Under the pieces are notes generated by a model that was not told the origin of the DNA, made no database searches, and saw only the letters and a program-made list of their open reading frames with translations. The position numbers were made by a program, and so were the translations under genes. 64,000 nucleotides of DNA from the NCBI GenBank assembly GCA_964371585.1, contig CAYJMD010000005.1, positions 19,940 through 83,939 on the forward strand, given 5' to 3'. Every line of letters begins with the position of its first letter. Position 1 is the stretch's first letter. The stretch is from RGIG5057 sp964371585. GTDB taxonomy: Bacteria; Bacillota; Clostridia; TANB77; CAG-465. Positions 25,620 through 34,956 of this stretch are shown here, one piece after another.

Positions 25620-26687
25620 CTATACAGTTCCTGTAGCTTTAATTTTATCTCTTAAAGCTCTTATTGATGTACTATAATCTCTATGTAAAATTCCTTGTGA
25701 ATAACATAGACTATAGTAAGCTCCTTCTCCCATATTATATGAGTTTAAACCATAAACTTCTATAAACGCTGGATCTGAAGATATTTTCCTTGCACTATTT
25801 AAATATAGATTAAGCATATATGCACCAGCTTCCATATTCTCATATGGATCCAAGAAATTGCTTATGCCTAATGTTTTTTGTAAATATGTAAAATTCGATT
25901 CATGTATTTGGCATAATCCATATGAATTACCTCCACCTACTGCACTTGCTCTATACGAACTTTCTTTAAACATTACTGCTAAAAACAATTCATAATCAAA
26001 ACCATATTTTTGTGATAAATGGTATGCATATTGCTGTTCTTCAAGAGACAAGTTAATATTGTATTCTTTAAAATTACTATCTACTTTAGGTATTATAATA
26101 TTTGCATTTCTATTTACTGATAATGCTAAATTTGTTCCTACCTCTATTACTTTATTGATTGGTTCTTTTATTACAGTTGTATCAACTTTAACTTTATATA
26201 TTTCTTCATCTGATACTGAACTCTTAACAAAATATTGATTTGTTGCAAGTCCATCTAAACCTTCTTCAGTTATTTTAGTAACACCTCTTGCAATAAGATT
26301 GTTATCAATTTGAGTTTCACCAAACTTAAGCACTTCTTCTTCTGAAACGATTTTAGTAGCAGTTGAAGCAAGATGAGTCTCAATAGTGTCAGTATCAAGT
26401 TTTAAATATTCTGAAGATTCATCTATAACTATCTGCATATCATTTTCTACTTTAGCATTTAAATCCACAGATATTGTCATATCATCATTTACATATATGT
26501 TATTTTCTTGTAGTAATTCAGATACATTTTGGCTCATAGTCCTTACAACTAAAATATTGTCAAAATACTTCACATAGGCTGTTTTAGTCATGTACGTAAA
26601 TGTATATATACCTATAGATGATATAAGCAGTATAACTGTAAGTACTGTCATAAATTCTCTAAATTTTTGAAGTTTATCTTCTTTCAC
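25620..26687 (-). CDS. G5-domain lytic transglycosylase (YabE/Rpf-like)
   Basis: The 355-residue protein has an N-terminal membrane helix (about 14-35), a DUF348-type region (YVKYFDNILVVRTMSQNVSELL and following), a G5 domain (GVTKITEEGLDG onward) and a C-terminal SLT lytic transglycosylase domain with the catalytic Glu in FKESSYRASA near residue 241 and SYGLCQIHESNF. B. subtilis YabE has a 3D domain instead of SLT at this place, yet the neighbour rsmA is the same, so this is probably the clostridial counterpart acting on peptidoglycan outside the cell. I place the start at GTG (26687), because its ribosome site AGGAGG lies inside the longer frame. Confidence 0.85.
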   Translation of the reverse strand: MKEDKLQKFREFMTVLTVILLISSIGIYTFTYMTKTAYVKYFDNILVVRTMSQNVSELLQENNIYVNDDMTISVDLNAKVENDMQIVIDESSEYLKLDTDTIETHLASTATKIVSEEEVLKFGETQIDNNLIARGVTKITEEGLDGLATNQYFVKSSVSDEEIYKVKVDTTVIKEPINKVIEVGTNLALSVNRNANIIIPKVDSNFKEYNINLSLEEQQYAYHLSQKYGFDYELFLAVMFKESSYRASAVGGGNSYGLCQIHESNFTYLQKTLGISNFLDPYENMEAGAYMLNLYLNSARKISSDPAFIEVYGLNSYNMGEGAYYSLCYSQGILHRDYSTSIRALRDKIKATGTV

Positions 26688-26731
26688 TTTTTTCCTCCTA
26701 AATATTAGGTAGTAATATTTTATCATATTAC

Positions 26732-27433
26732 CTATACTTTGTCAAATCTACACACATCTTTTACTATTTCGCTAGTTATGATTAAACCAGCTACTGAAGG
26801 CACATATGGTAAACTGCCAAGAGTAGTACTATCATTATATTTTTTATATGGCTTTTCCTCTGAATATATTACTTTTAATTTTTTAATATTTAAACTTTTT
26901 AGTTCTTTTCTTATTTTTTTAGCAAGAGGACACATAATAGTCTTATTAATATCTGTAACTTTAATCTCAAGTGGGTTTAATTTATTTCCCATCCCCATAG
27001 AAGATATTAATCTTATATTTCTTGAATTACAATGTTTAATTATAGCTAGTTTTGCACTAACATCATCAACACAATCAACAATATAATCATAATTTTTTTC
27101 TAAAAGGTCAGCTATATTTTCATCACTAATATTGGCTTTTATATTTATAACTGCTATATCACTATTAATTTCATTGATTCTAGATTTGCACACATCTACT
27201 TTAGACATGCCCACTGTTTTTTCTGTAGCAATTAACTGCCTGTTTATATTAGTTATATCCACAATATCTTTATCAATTATAGTAATATTAAGTACTCCAA
27301 GTCTAGCTAAAGACTCAATCACATATGAACCTACTCCTCCAGCACCTAAAACTGCTATTTTTAGACTTTTAATTATATCTAAATTAGATGAACCTATTAA
27401 AAGTTTAGTTCTATCATATACATTTTTATTCAT
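26732..27433 (-). CDS. tcdA: tRNA threonylcarbamoyladenosine dehydratase (ThiF/E1-like)
   Basis: TcdA cyclises t6A37 to ct6A in ANN-decoding tRNAs using ATP. The Rossmann nucleotide site AVLGAGGVGSYVIESLARLG starts near residue 29, followed by the acidic DKDIVDITNINRQLIA, the ThiF/MoeB-family substrate loop, and CVDDVSAKLAII. The 233-residue length fits TcdA rather than MoeB or ThiF, and no sulphur-carrier gene is close by. It overlaps almost directly with the U32 gene upstream, also a tRNA-modification candidate. Confidence 0.85.
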   Translation of the reverse strand: MNKNVYDRTKLLIGSSNLDIIKSLKIAVLGAGGVGSYVIESLARLGVLNITIIDKDIVDITNINRQLIATEKTVGMSKVDVCKSRINEINSDIAVINIKANISDENIADLLEKNYDYIVDCVDDVSAKLAIIKHCNSRNIRLISSMGMGNKLNPLEIKVTDINKTIMCPLAKKIRKELKSLNIKKLKVIYSEEKPYKKYNDSTTLGSLPYVPSVAGLIITSEIVKDVCRFDKV

Positions 27434-27434
27434 A

Positions 27435-28691
27435 TTATTTGTTCTCTTTTTTCTTTCTTAGAATATCTCCTGTTTGAACTTCAAAAGGAATTTCAATTTG
27501 AACAAGTTGACCTTTCACTCCTGGATTTATTGTAGGTATTTCCTCACTAGTTTTTATATCATAAAGTTTTGTTATATTAAATTTAACTTCATCAATTGTA
27601 TCTGCATAAACTATTTCTAGTTCATCACCTATATTCAATTTGTTTTTAATTTCAATAATATATACATTATTCTCCACTTTTTCATTTACTCTACCTGCAA
27701 ATTCATATTCTAAATTTTCACTTTGGCCATCTAAATCATGAATATCTTGATTTGAATCATCTGAAAAATAGAATTCAGATAACCCTCTCGTTTTTACTTT
27801 TTTTAATTCTTTTAAGTATTTAGAAGCGTCATATAAATGAGCTTTATTTTCTTGTCTTAATTTAATATATTCATCAATAGCTTGTCTATATGAACGAACA
27901 ACCGTTGCTAAATAATATTCTGTTTTTAATCTTCCCTCAATTTTTAAACTTTCAATACCCATATCAACTATTGTTGGTATGCTATTTATTAAACACATAT
28001 CTTTTGAAGAAAATAAATATGTACCTTTTTCATCAAAATCTAAATTAATAACACTATCTTTATTATTAACTTCTGTAGCAGTTATATTATACTGCCATCT
28101 ACAAGACTGAGCACAATCTCCTAAATTAGCACATCTATTAGATAAGTATTTACTTAAGTAACATCTTCCTGAATATGCAAAACATATTGCTCCATGTATA
28201 AAAGTTTCGATTTCTAATCCCTCTGGTTTGTTTTTCATTATATGTTCTATTTTTTCTTTACTAAGTTCACGTGCTAGTACAACTCTTTTAGCTCCAAATG
28301 TATGCCAAAACTTACAAGCCTCTAAACTTACAGTATTAGCCTGTGTACTAATGTGTATCTCCATGTTTGGTGCAACTTCTTTAATTTTAGTTATAACTCC
28401 AACATCACTAGCAATTATAGCATCTGCTCCAATTTCTTCTAATTTTTTAACTTCTTTTTCAATTTCTATATAATCTTCATCTTGTGCATATATATTAAGA
28501 GCAACATATACTTTTTTTCCTATACTATGTGCATATTTTATTGTTTCCTCTAAAGAATCAGTATCAATCTCACTTCTAGTTCGAAGTGATAATTTTGAAG
28601 TTCCTGCATATACTGCATCTGCTCCATATTTAAAAGCTATTTTAGCTTTTTCTAAACTCCCAGCCGGAGCTAATAATTCTGGTATTTTCAT
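27435..28691 (-). CDS. U32 family peptidase-like protein (probable tRNA hydroxylation protein)
   Basis: The protein begins with MKIPELLAPAGSLEKAK, universal in the family, and contains the U32 signature ETFIHGAICFAYSGRCYLS around residue 160 with the Cys cluster CANLGDCAQSC after it. U32 members of this type (YrrN/YrrO, TrhP) are implicated in prephenate-dependent hydroxylation of tRNA U34, not in proteolysis. The 418-residue length fits. The gene ends one base before tcdA begins. The start is fixed by conservation, but the AAAGGAG site lies 34 bases upstream behind a hairpin (28704-28723). Confidence 0.88.
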   Translation of the reverse strand: MKIPELLAPAGSLEKAKIAFKYGADAVYAGTSKLSLRTRSEIDTDSLEETIKYAHSIGKKVYVALNIYAQDEDYIEIEKEVKKLEEIGADAIIASDVGVITKIKEVAPNMEIHISTQANTVSLEACKFWHTFGAKRVVLARELSKEKIEHIMKNKPEGLEIETFIHGAICFAYSGRCYLSKYLSNRCANLGDCAQSCRWQYNITATEVNNKDSVINLDFDEKGTYLFSSKDMCLINSIPTIVDMGIESLKIEGRLKTEYYLATVVRSYRQAIDEYIKLRQENKAHLYDASKYLKELKKVKTRGLSEFYFSDDSNQDIHDLDGQSENLEYEFAGRVNEKVENNVYIIEIKNKLNIGDELEIVYADTIDEVKFNITKLYDIKTSEEIPTINPGVKGQLVQIEIPFEVQTGDILRKKKENK

Positions 28692-28703
28692 TTATTTATT
28701 CGT

Positions 28704-28723
28704 GTATAACTATATTGTTATAC
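28704..28723 (-). promoter_or_regulatory. hairpin between ribosome site and start codon of the U32 gene
   Basis: GTATAAC (28704-28710) pairs with GTTATAC (28717-28723). On the transcript it lies between AAAGGAG (28725-28731) and the ATG. Folding would loop out 20 bases and bring the ribosome site closer to the start. Confidence 0.4.
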
Positions 28724-28739
28724 TCTCCTTTCATTTTAA

Positions 28740-29471
28740 TTAATTAGTAATCATCCAAATAAGATCACTAACACCTGTATTTATTGCCATACAAAGGCCT
28801 ATATACATATCAATAATAACTTGTGGATCTACAACCATTATTATAAATGTAGCTATTACTATGAACGGTCCAAAAGGTATATAGCTTTGACCATCTTTTT
28901 TCTTAATAATCATTAGTATTCCACCTATTATCGCACCAATAAAGAAAGATACTAATGATACAACAAGAATAGTCTTAACTCCAAATATAAAACCAAGAGC
29001 TGCCATTAACTTTACGTCACCAAATCCCATGCCTTCTTTTTTATAAATAATGAGTGCGAGTAGAGCAATAGCAAAAAAGATTCCTCCTCCTGTTAACGCA
29101 CCTAGTATCGCTGATATTACTGTCATATCTGTAACAATAATATTCATAATCCCTAACATTGCAAGAGCTATATGTGCTTCATCTGGAATAAGTTGTATTT
29201 TGTAATCTATTACAAAAACTATAACTAAGATAGATGATATTATAATATATAGATAAGTTAAAAAATCCACTCCTAAAAAATATGTCAACATATTGCTTAT
29301 TATCAACATAATAATACTATATATATAATCAACTTTAAAATCTTTTAAAATAGTAGAAAAAAACTCTTTATATGTAATTTCTTCAGCTACAACAGGTGGC
29401 ATTTTTTTATTTAAATGACCTATAACCTGTCCTAGTAATATAGCAATAATATTTATTATAAATATGTTCAT
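28740..29471 (-). CDS. prepilin peptidase, GxGD aspartyl protease domain only
   Basis: This multi-helix membrane enzyme cleaves the leader of type IV prepilins. Both active-site aspartates are visible: Asp89 in VIDYKIQLIPD and Asp152 in the GxGD motif GMGFGDVKLM. The 243-residue protein lacks the N-terminal four-cysteine cytoplasmic domain of full PilD enzymes; residues 1-45 hold only a short remnant (LLGQVIGHLNKKMPP). It is distant from the pilus operon at 37087-46532, where the missing domain occurs fused to a pseudopilin. The gene overlaps the YqeG-type gene by four bases. Confidence 0.9.
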   Translation of the reverse strand: MNIFIINIIAILLGQVIGHLNKKMPPVVAEEITYKEFFSTILKDFKVDYIYSIIMLIISNMLTYFLGVDFLTYLYIIISSILVIVFVIDYKIQLIPDEAHIALAMLGIMNIIVTDMTVISAILGALTGGGIFFAIALLALIIYKKEGMGFGDVKLMAALGFIFGVKTILVVSLVSFFIGAIIGGILMIIKKKDGQSYIPFGPFIVIATFIIMVVDPQVIIDMYIGLCMAINTGVSDLIWMITN

Positions 29472-29974
29472 TTATGGCCTACTTTCTTTTTTAAACGTTT
29501 TTTTATAATCATTGTTTCTACCGGCCTTTTTATTCTTGTAATTATAGCTTCTTTATTTTCTATAGGACTTACTAATATAGTTTTTATGCCATATGAATTT
29601 CCACCTAAAATGTCAGTAAATATTTGATCACCAACAATCGCCATATTATCTTTGTCAGTAGCTAGTAAAGCTTCTGCTTTTTTAAACCCTTTTAAAAGAG
29701 GTTTCATTGCCATATTTATATAATTAACTCCAAGTTGTTTTGCTATTTGTTTAACTTTTTCAGTTTTAAAAGAATTACTTAATATACAAACTTTTATTCC
29801 TTGTTTTTTCAAAGACTTAATCCAAGATTTAACATTTTTATTTAATATATAATCACTACCAACTAGTGTATTATCCATATCAAACATAACTGCTTTTATT
29901 CTATTAGCTTCAAAAAAATTAAGCGGAATTTCTTCAACTCTATCATATACAAAATCCGGATACATTTTTTTCAT
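29468..29974 (-). CDS. YqeG family HAD-type phosphatase
   Basis: This is a HAD superfamily class III phosphatase of the YqeG type. The nucleophile motif is FDMDNTLV near residue 30, the second motif CILSNSF near 60, and the last GDQIFTDILGG near 110. The likely length is 168 residues. I place the start at 29974 (MKKMYPDF), ten bases after AGGAGG; the longer frame contains that ribosome site. In B. subtilis yqeG lies near ribosome-assembly genes; the substrate is unknown. Confidence 0.88.
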   Translation of the reverse strand: MKKMYPDFVYDRVEEIPLNFFEANRIKAVMFDMDNTLVGSDYILNKNVKSWIKSLKKQGIKVCILSNSFKTEKVKQIAKQLGVNYINMAMKPLLKGFKKAEALLATDKDNMAIVGDQIFTDILGGNSYGIKTILVSPIENKEAIITRIKRPVETMIIKKRLKKKVGHK

Positions 29975-30221
29975 AATCTGAATTCCTCCTACTATATATA
30001 TTACCACGTTTGTGCACATTTTTCAATATTTTAGTATTGTTTTTAAGTTATATCATATAAAATTATCAAAAGTAAACAATTTTCGATTTAATTACTAGTA
30101 CAATAACTAATTATAGTCATTATATTTTTAAAAAAATTATTAATTTATACAATTTTATCTAAATTTATGGAAAAACTTATAAAATTATGTTATACTAGTA
30201 TAGAAATTAAGGAGATTAGTT

Positions 30222-31436
30222 ATGGAAAATAATAATAAAAATATATATGATGTATTAAAAAGTCGTGATTTAATTAAACAGATTGCATTTGAAGATGAAT
30301 TTAAAGAATTATCAAAAAATGAGACTTTTTCGCTATATCTAGGTATAGATCCCACTGCTGACAGTATTCATATTGGTCACTTTATACCACTTATGATGAT
30401 GTCTCACTTCCAAGCAGCAGGTCATAAGCCAATAATTATAGTTGGCGGTGGTACTGCAACAATTGGTGATCCTTCTGGAAAAACTGATATGAGAAAAATG
30501 TTAACAAGAGAAGATATTAATAACAATGTTGAATCTATAAAAAAACAAGTAGAAAAATTTATTTCTTTTGAAGGAGAAAATGCAGCTATTATCGTTAATA
30601 ATGCTGATTGGATACTTGCTAAAAATTATCTTGAATTTATCTCTACAATAGGAGTCCACTTTAATGTAAATAGAATGCTTTCTGCAGAATGTTTTAAGCA
30701 GAGAATGGAAAACGGACTTACTTTTTTTGAGATGAATTATATGATAATGCAAGCTTATGACTTTTTACACTTATTTGAAAATAATAATTGTAAATTACAA
30801 ATAGGTGGAGACGATCAATGGTCAAACATGCTTGCTGGTGTTGATTTAATAAGAAAAATACATAAATCAGGAAGTTTTTGTATTACATGCCCTTTACTTT
30901 TAAATTCTGAAGGTAAAAAAATGGGCAAGACAGTAAGTGGCGCACTATGGCTTAGTAAAGATAAAACTTCTGTTTATGATTTCTATCAATACTGGAGAAA
31001 TATAAAAGATGATGAAGTATATAATGTTTTAAGAATGCTTACAAAATTACCTATGGAAGAAGTAACTAGACTTTCAAAATTAGAGGGAAGCGAAATTAAT
31101 GAAGCTAAAAAAATAGCAGCTTTTGAAATCACAAAACTTATTCACTCTGAAGAAGAAGCTTTAAAAGCTAAAGAAGCATCTGAATCATTATTTGAAAACA
31201 ATTCAAACAATGAAAATATGCCAACAATTACTATTTCTAAAGATGAAGTAAACATACTTGATATACTTATTAAATCAAATATAACAACGTCAAAAAGTCA
31301 AGGTAGAACTCTTATAAATCAAGGTGGTATCTTTATAGATGATGTTAAACTATTATCTGATAGTGAATCTATTACAAAAAATGAATTTATACTTAGAAAA
31401 GGTAAAAAAACATTTATAAAAATAATTGTTGAATAA
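30222..31436 (+). CDS. tyrS: tyrosyl-tRNA synthetase
   Basis: TyrRS charges tRNA-Tyr. The class I motifs are HIGH at residues 50-53 and KMGKT near 233, in the form usual for the bacterial enzyme. YMIMQAYDFLHL and QIGGDDQWSNM form the tyrosine site, and an S4-like RNA-binding domain (from about 340, SKSQGRTLINQGGIFID) closes the 404-residue protein. The ribosome site AAGGAG precedes the start by about seven bases. The upstream spacer of about 200 bases shows no T-box features, so regulation differs from B. subtilis tyrS. It is monocistronic. Confidence 0.96.
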   Translation: MENNNKNIYDVLKSRDLIKQIAFEDEFKELSKNETFSLYLGIDPTADSIHIGHFIPLMMMSHFQAAGHKPIIIVGGGTATIGDPSGKTDMRKMLTREDINNNVESIKKQVEKFISFEGENAAIIVNNADWILAKNYLEFISTIGVHFNVNRMLSAECFKQRMENGLTFFEMNYMIMQAYDFLHLFENNNCKLQIGGDDQWSNMLAGVDLIRKIHKSGSFCITCPLLLNSEGKKMGKTVSGALWLSKDKTSVYDFYQYWRNIKDDEVYNVLRMLTKLPMEEVTRLSKLEGSEINEAKKIAAFEITKLIHSEEEALKAKEASESLFENNSNNENMPTITISKDEVNILDILIKSNITTSKSQGRTLINQGGIFIDDVKLLSDSESITKNEFILRKGKKTFIKIIVE

Positions 31437-31477
31437 AAATACTGCATTATGATGTATTACACTATAATATAAAAAAT

Positions 31478-31512
31478 AAAATTCAGAAATTTACATTCTG
31501 AATTTTATTTTT
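31478..31512 (+). terminator. terminator of tyrS
   Basis: AAAATTCAGAA (31478-31488) pairs with TTCTGAATTTT (31496-31506), followed by T-rich sequence. Confidence 0.85.
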
Positions 31513-31588
31513 TTATTATTTAGTTTTTATTTTTTATTATAAAGCTAGTTTCTCTATCTTTATATCGTAATTTTATCTTCCAATCATT

Positions 31589-32950
31589 TTATCTTGACAA
31601 ATTAAAATAAAATGTTGTTCCTTTGCCAACTTCACTTTCAACACCATATTTAAATTTATGAAGTTCTAATATGTTTTTTACTATACTTAACCCTAATCCA
31701 GTTCCAAATCCAGATTTTCTATATTTATCATTTGATTTATAATATCTATCAAATATATGTGTTGTATCCTCAATACCCTTACCATGATCTATAACTTCAA
31801 CTTTAACTTTATCGATGTTTGGATTATATGTAGTTTTTATAATAATTTTTTTATCTTCTCCTACATAATTTACAGCATTACTTATTAGATTATATAAAAC
31901 TTGATTTATTTTTAGTTTATCTGCTAAAACTGTAGAATTTTCATTACTAAGGTCATTTTGAAATTCAAAATTATAATCTTTCAAATATTCAAAACCTGTT
32001 ACTATATTTTTTATCTCTTCAGTAATATCAAAATGTTCTTTTTTGAGTTCATATACTGTTGTTTCTAGTTTAGACAAGTCCATCATATCACCAATTAATC
32101 TAGTTAACAAGTCAGTTTGGTTTATTATAACATCTAGATGTTCTTCTCTTTTTTCTTTATTATCACCTGATATGTCTTTAATCATTTCAGAATACGCTTT
32201 TATTATCGTTATAGGAGTTTTTATATCATGTGAAACATTGGCAATTAATTCTTTTCTTAAAGTGTCTGTTTTTTTAAGTTCTTTAGCACTGTAATTTAAA
32301 GTGTCTGATAGTGTATTAATTTCATCATATTCACTTTTCTCAAAATTAATATCAAGCTCACCTTTACCTAATTTCTTGGCTTGTTTAGTTATCTTGTTAA
32401 TAGGCTTTATAAGTCTATTAGATATATATAGTGATAAACCTATAGCTACTAACATAATTAGAAGCGTTATATATACAAGCTGACTTGCTTGTATATTAGT
32501 TACTGAACTTATAGGATCAATATTGGCTGTTATTACATAGTAATAGTCATCAACATAACTCACATATACTAACCCTCTTGAATTTGCTTCCTTAATATCT
32601 ACTGTATATGTAGTGTAATACTTATCTGATTTATTTAAAGCATTTATAACATCTTCTTTTTTTACTGCAAAAGGAGCTGATGAATTAGTTGAAGAGTATT
32701 TAACTTCATCATTTTTATCAAAAATAACTATATTAAGAGAATTTTTAAATGCTATTTCATTTAACGTATATATTTTATCATTTTGTTCTATAATCTTAGA
32801 TATTTCTATAATTTCATTTTCTAACATATGCTGATAGTATACTGTTATAAAAATAATCTGCATAATCCATACTATAGAAAGTATAATTAGTGTAAAAAAT
32901 ATAAAATATTTAGTTAATTTGCTTTTTATACTACTATTTTTCATATTCAA
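31589..32950 (-). CDS. sensor histidine kinase
   Basis: The kinase has two membrane helices (about 14-36 and 158-180) flanking an extracytoplasmic sensor region, a HAMP linker, the phosphorylated His in NVSHDIKTPITIIKAYSEM near residue 240, and the ATPase motifs VLYNLISNAVNYVG (N box), VIDHGKGIE and GFGTGLGLSIVKNIL (G boxes). The length of 453 is typical. Its start lies inside the response-regulator gene (17-base overlap), so the pair is cotranslated. The signal is unknown; the genes upstream and downstream do not reveal it. Confidence 0.93.
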   Translation of the reverse strand: MNMKNSSIKSKLTKYFIFFTLIILSIVWIMQIIFITVYYQHMLENEIIEISKIIEQNDKIYTLNEIAFKNSLNIVIFDKNDEVKYSSTNSSAPFAVKKEDVINALNKSDKYYTTYTVDIKEANSRGLVYVSYVDDYYYVITANIDPISSVTNIQASQLVYITLLIMLVAIGLSLYISNRLIKPINKITKQAKKLGKGELDINFEKSEYDEINTLSDTLNYSAKELKKTDTLRKELIANVSHDIKTPITIIKAYSEMIKDISGDNKEKREEHLDVIINQTDLLTRLIGDMMDLSKLETTVYELKKEHFDITEEIKNIVTGFEYLKDYNFEFQNDLSNENSTVLADKLKINQVLYNLISNAVNYVGEDKKIIIKTTYNPNIDKVKVEVIDHGKGIEDTTHIFDRYYKSNDKYRKSGFGTGLGLSIVKNILELHKFKYGVESEVGKGTTFYFNLSR

Positions 32951-33596
32951 ATTTATACCCTACTCCTCTTAGTGTTTTAATTACTTCTCTATATTCACCT
33001 AGATTACTCCTAAGTGTTTTTATATGTGTATCTACTGTTCTATCATCACCAAAAAAATCATATCCCCATACGTTTATTAGTAAATTCTCTCTAGAAAGTG
33101 CTATTCCTTTATTTACAATAAAATAAAACAAGAGATCATACTCTTTAGGTGATAATTTAATTTCTTCATCATTAATTTTCACACATCTTGAAGTTACATC
33201 TACATATAATTTTCCAAACTCATGAGTATTATGTTTTAATTCTGTTCTGTTAATCACTACTTTAATTCTAGCCATTAATTCCTTAGGACTAAAAGGTTTA
33301 GTAACATAATCTTGAATGCCAGAATCAAAACCTTCAAGCTTATCTTCTTCTTCAGATTTTGCAGTTAGCATTATAATTGGAACTAATGAATCTTGTCTAA
33401 TTTTTTTAGCACAAGTAATACCATCCATTTTAGGCATCATAACATCTAATATAACAAGATCAATTTTAGATTTTTTTAAAACATCTAATGCTTCTAATCC
33501 ATTAGAAGCTTCATACACAGTATACCCTGTCATTACCAAATATTCTCTTATTACCTCTCTTATACTTTTATCATCATCTACTATTAATATATTCAT
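32934..33596 (-). CDS. OmpR-family response regulator
   Basis: The receiver domain has the acidic pair DDDK at the start, the phospho-acceptor Asp in DLVILDVMMPKMDG, and Lys in DYVTKPF. A winged-helix DNA-binding domain follows (SPKEYDLLFYFIVNKG ... DDRTVDTHIKTLRSNLG). The start is set at 33596 because AAAAGGAGTG precedes this ATG; the longer frame includes the ribosome site. The protein is then 220 residues. It is the first gene of the two-component operon. Confidence 0.94.
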   Translation of the reverse strand: MNILIVDDDKSIREVIREYLVMTGYTVYEASNGLEALDVLKKSKIDLVILDVMMPKMDGITCAKKIRQDSLVPIIMLTAKSEEEDKLEGFDSGIQDYVTKPFSPKELMARIKVVINRTELKHNTHEFGKLYVDVTSRCVKINDEEIKLSPKEYDLLFYFIVNKGIALSRENLLINVWGYDFFGDDRTVDTHIKTLRSNLGEYREVIKTLRGVGYKFEYEK

Positions 33597-33647
33597 AAAA
33601 ACACTCCTTTTAACCATTATATATTATAATTGTGAAGTTTTGGTGTT

Positions 33648-33687
33648 GAAAAAACACTTAACATCTAGTAAAAAATGTTAAGTGCTT
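33648..33687 (-). terminator. terminator of the tyrosine recombinase gene
   Basis: A stem of ACACTTAACAT with ATGTTAAGTGC-type sequence (33653-33664 with 33675-33686) is followed on the minus strand by a T-run. It lies just past the recombinase stop codon and upstream of the response-regulator start. Confidence 0.75.
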
Positions 33688-33691
33688 ATTT

Positions 33692-34543
33692 TTATTGTCC
33701 ATCATAAGTTGTTAAAAAATTATTATACATCATTGTAGTTGCTACATCTGTATGTCCTAATATTTCTTGTAATTTTTTAATATCTAATCCATTACTTAGT
33801 TGGTGTACTGCAAACGAGTGTCTAATAGTATGTGGAGTAAGTTCTTTTGTAATGCTTGCACCTTCTTTGTATTGTTTTAATATCTTCCAAAATCCTTGTC
33901 TTGTTAATTTTTTACCATTAGCATTTAGGAATAATGTATCATCTGTATCAATTTTAGCTAGTAATGGTCTAATATTTTCCATATAAGATCTTAGATAATT
34001 AAGTGTAGATTTATTTAACTTAACTGTTCTTGCAATTTGACCTTTACTAATTTTTACTGTTGCTAGATTTAAACTTATATCACTAGTTTTAAGAGATATT
34101 AATTCTGTAACTCTCATACCTGTTGCATATAATATATGTAACATTGTTTCATCTCTTCTTCCTTTTAAATCGTTTGCAACTGTTTGTGTTAATAGAGCCT
34201 CAATCTCTTTTTTACTAAGTATTGCTGGATCTTTTTTTTCTACTTTATATGTTTTCACATCTTTTACAATATTTGTCTCTGCTAAATTTTTACTTACTAA
34301 ATATTTATAGTAAGCTTTTATAGAAGCAGACACTCTTGATATTGTAGCATTAGATTTGCCATTTATTCTTAAGTATTCTAAATACTCTTGCATATCTTCT
34401 GAATTTAAATAGAATACTTGTTTATTTAATTCTTCAAAATATTTTTCAAATTTTGTTATATCACGTTCGTAAGATGCTATTGTATTTTTAGCAGCATGTT
34501 TTGATTGTAAATAACCTAAAAATTCATCAATAATAACTTTCAT
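33692..34543 (-). CDS. XerC/XerD-type tyrosine recombinase
   Basis: A 283-residue integrase with a SAM-like N-terminal domain (FLGYLQSKHAAKNTIASYERDI) and the catalytic set: Arg in YATGMRVTELISLK, HTIRHSFA, LGHTDVATTMMY with His and the Tyr nucleophile close to the end. The C-terminus stops soon after the Tyr, as in Xer proteins. It may resolve chromosome dimers (XerD role) or act in another site-specific recombination. I set the start at 34543 because GGGAGG lies upstream of it, inside the longer frame. It lies downstream of spoIIID but is separated from it by more than 130 bases. Confidence 0.88.
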   Translation of the reverse strand: MKVIIDEFLGYLQSKHAAKNTIASYERDITKFEKYFEELNKQVFYLNSEDMQEYLEYLRINGKSNATISRVSASIKAYYKYLVSKNLAETNIVKDVKTYKVEKKDPAILSKKEIEALLTQTVANDLKGRRDETMLHILYATGMRVTELISLKTSDISLNLATVKISKGQIARTVKLNKSTLNYLRSYMENIRPLLAKIDTDDTLFLNANGKKLTRQGFWKILKQYKEGASITKELTPHTIRHSFAVHQLSNGLDIKKLQEILGHTDVATTMMYNNFLTTYDGQ

Positions 34544-34676
34544 TTTTGAGCCTCCCACTTGACTACATATATTATATATTATTTTGGCTCTATTTGCAAC
34601 CTTTTTCACATATTTTCATTCAAACTTATGTAAATTATTAATGATACATCGTTATTCAGGTATTTTTTTATTCTTT

Positions 34677-34928
34677 TTATGTTTTACCGTATTTATTCTT
34701 TGTAGCAAGTCCTCCGCGTAAGTGCCTTTCATTTTTATTAATTTCTAATATTTTCTTTGCTTCATATGCAAGACTAGGGTTGAATTTCTGTAGACGTTCT
34801 GATATATCCTTATGTACTGTAGATTTACTAATTTTAAATTCTTTTGCGGCACATCTTACTGTCGTCTTATTTTTAATTATATATACTGCTAATATTTTTG
34901 CTCTTTCATCTATATCTGTATATACCAT
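34677..34928 (-). CDS. spoIIID: stage III sporulation transcription factor SpoIIID
   Basis: SpoIIID is a small helix-turn-helix regulator that modulates sigma-E genes and leads to sigma-K in the mother cell. The 83-residue sequence has the helix-turn-helix TVRCAAKEFKISKSTVHKDISERL and the RHLRGGLATKNKY tail, both highly conserved in the family. It follows spoIIQ and spoIID on the same strand, the arrangement common in Clostridia. The ribosome site is GAGGTGG. Confidence 0.96.
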   Translation of the reverse strand: MVYTDIDERAKILAVYIIKNKTTVRCAAKEFKISKSTVHKDISERLQKFNPSLAYEAKKILEINKNERHLRGGLATKNKYGKT

Positions 34929-34956
34929 ATAACCACCTCTATTTAACTTTTACTCT

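Noticed and set aside
29975..30221. T-box riboswitch upstream of tyrS
   Set aside because: The spacer is AT-rich, lacks the TGGNACCGCG-type T-box core and has no terminator hairpin before the gene. I see only a weak TATACT -10-like element.
33692..34543. Tyrosine recombinase as the integrase of a mobile element
   Set aside because: The size and compact C-terminus are Xer-like, it adjoins sporulation genes, and there are no attachment repeats or other mobile genes nearby.
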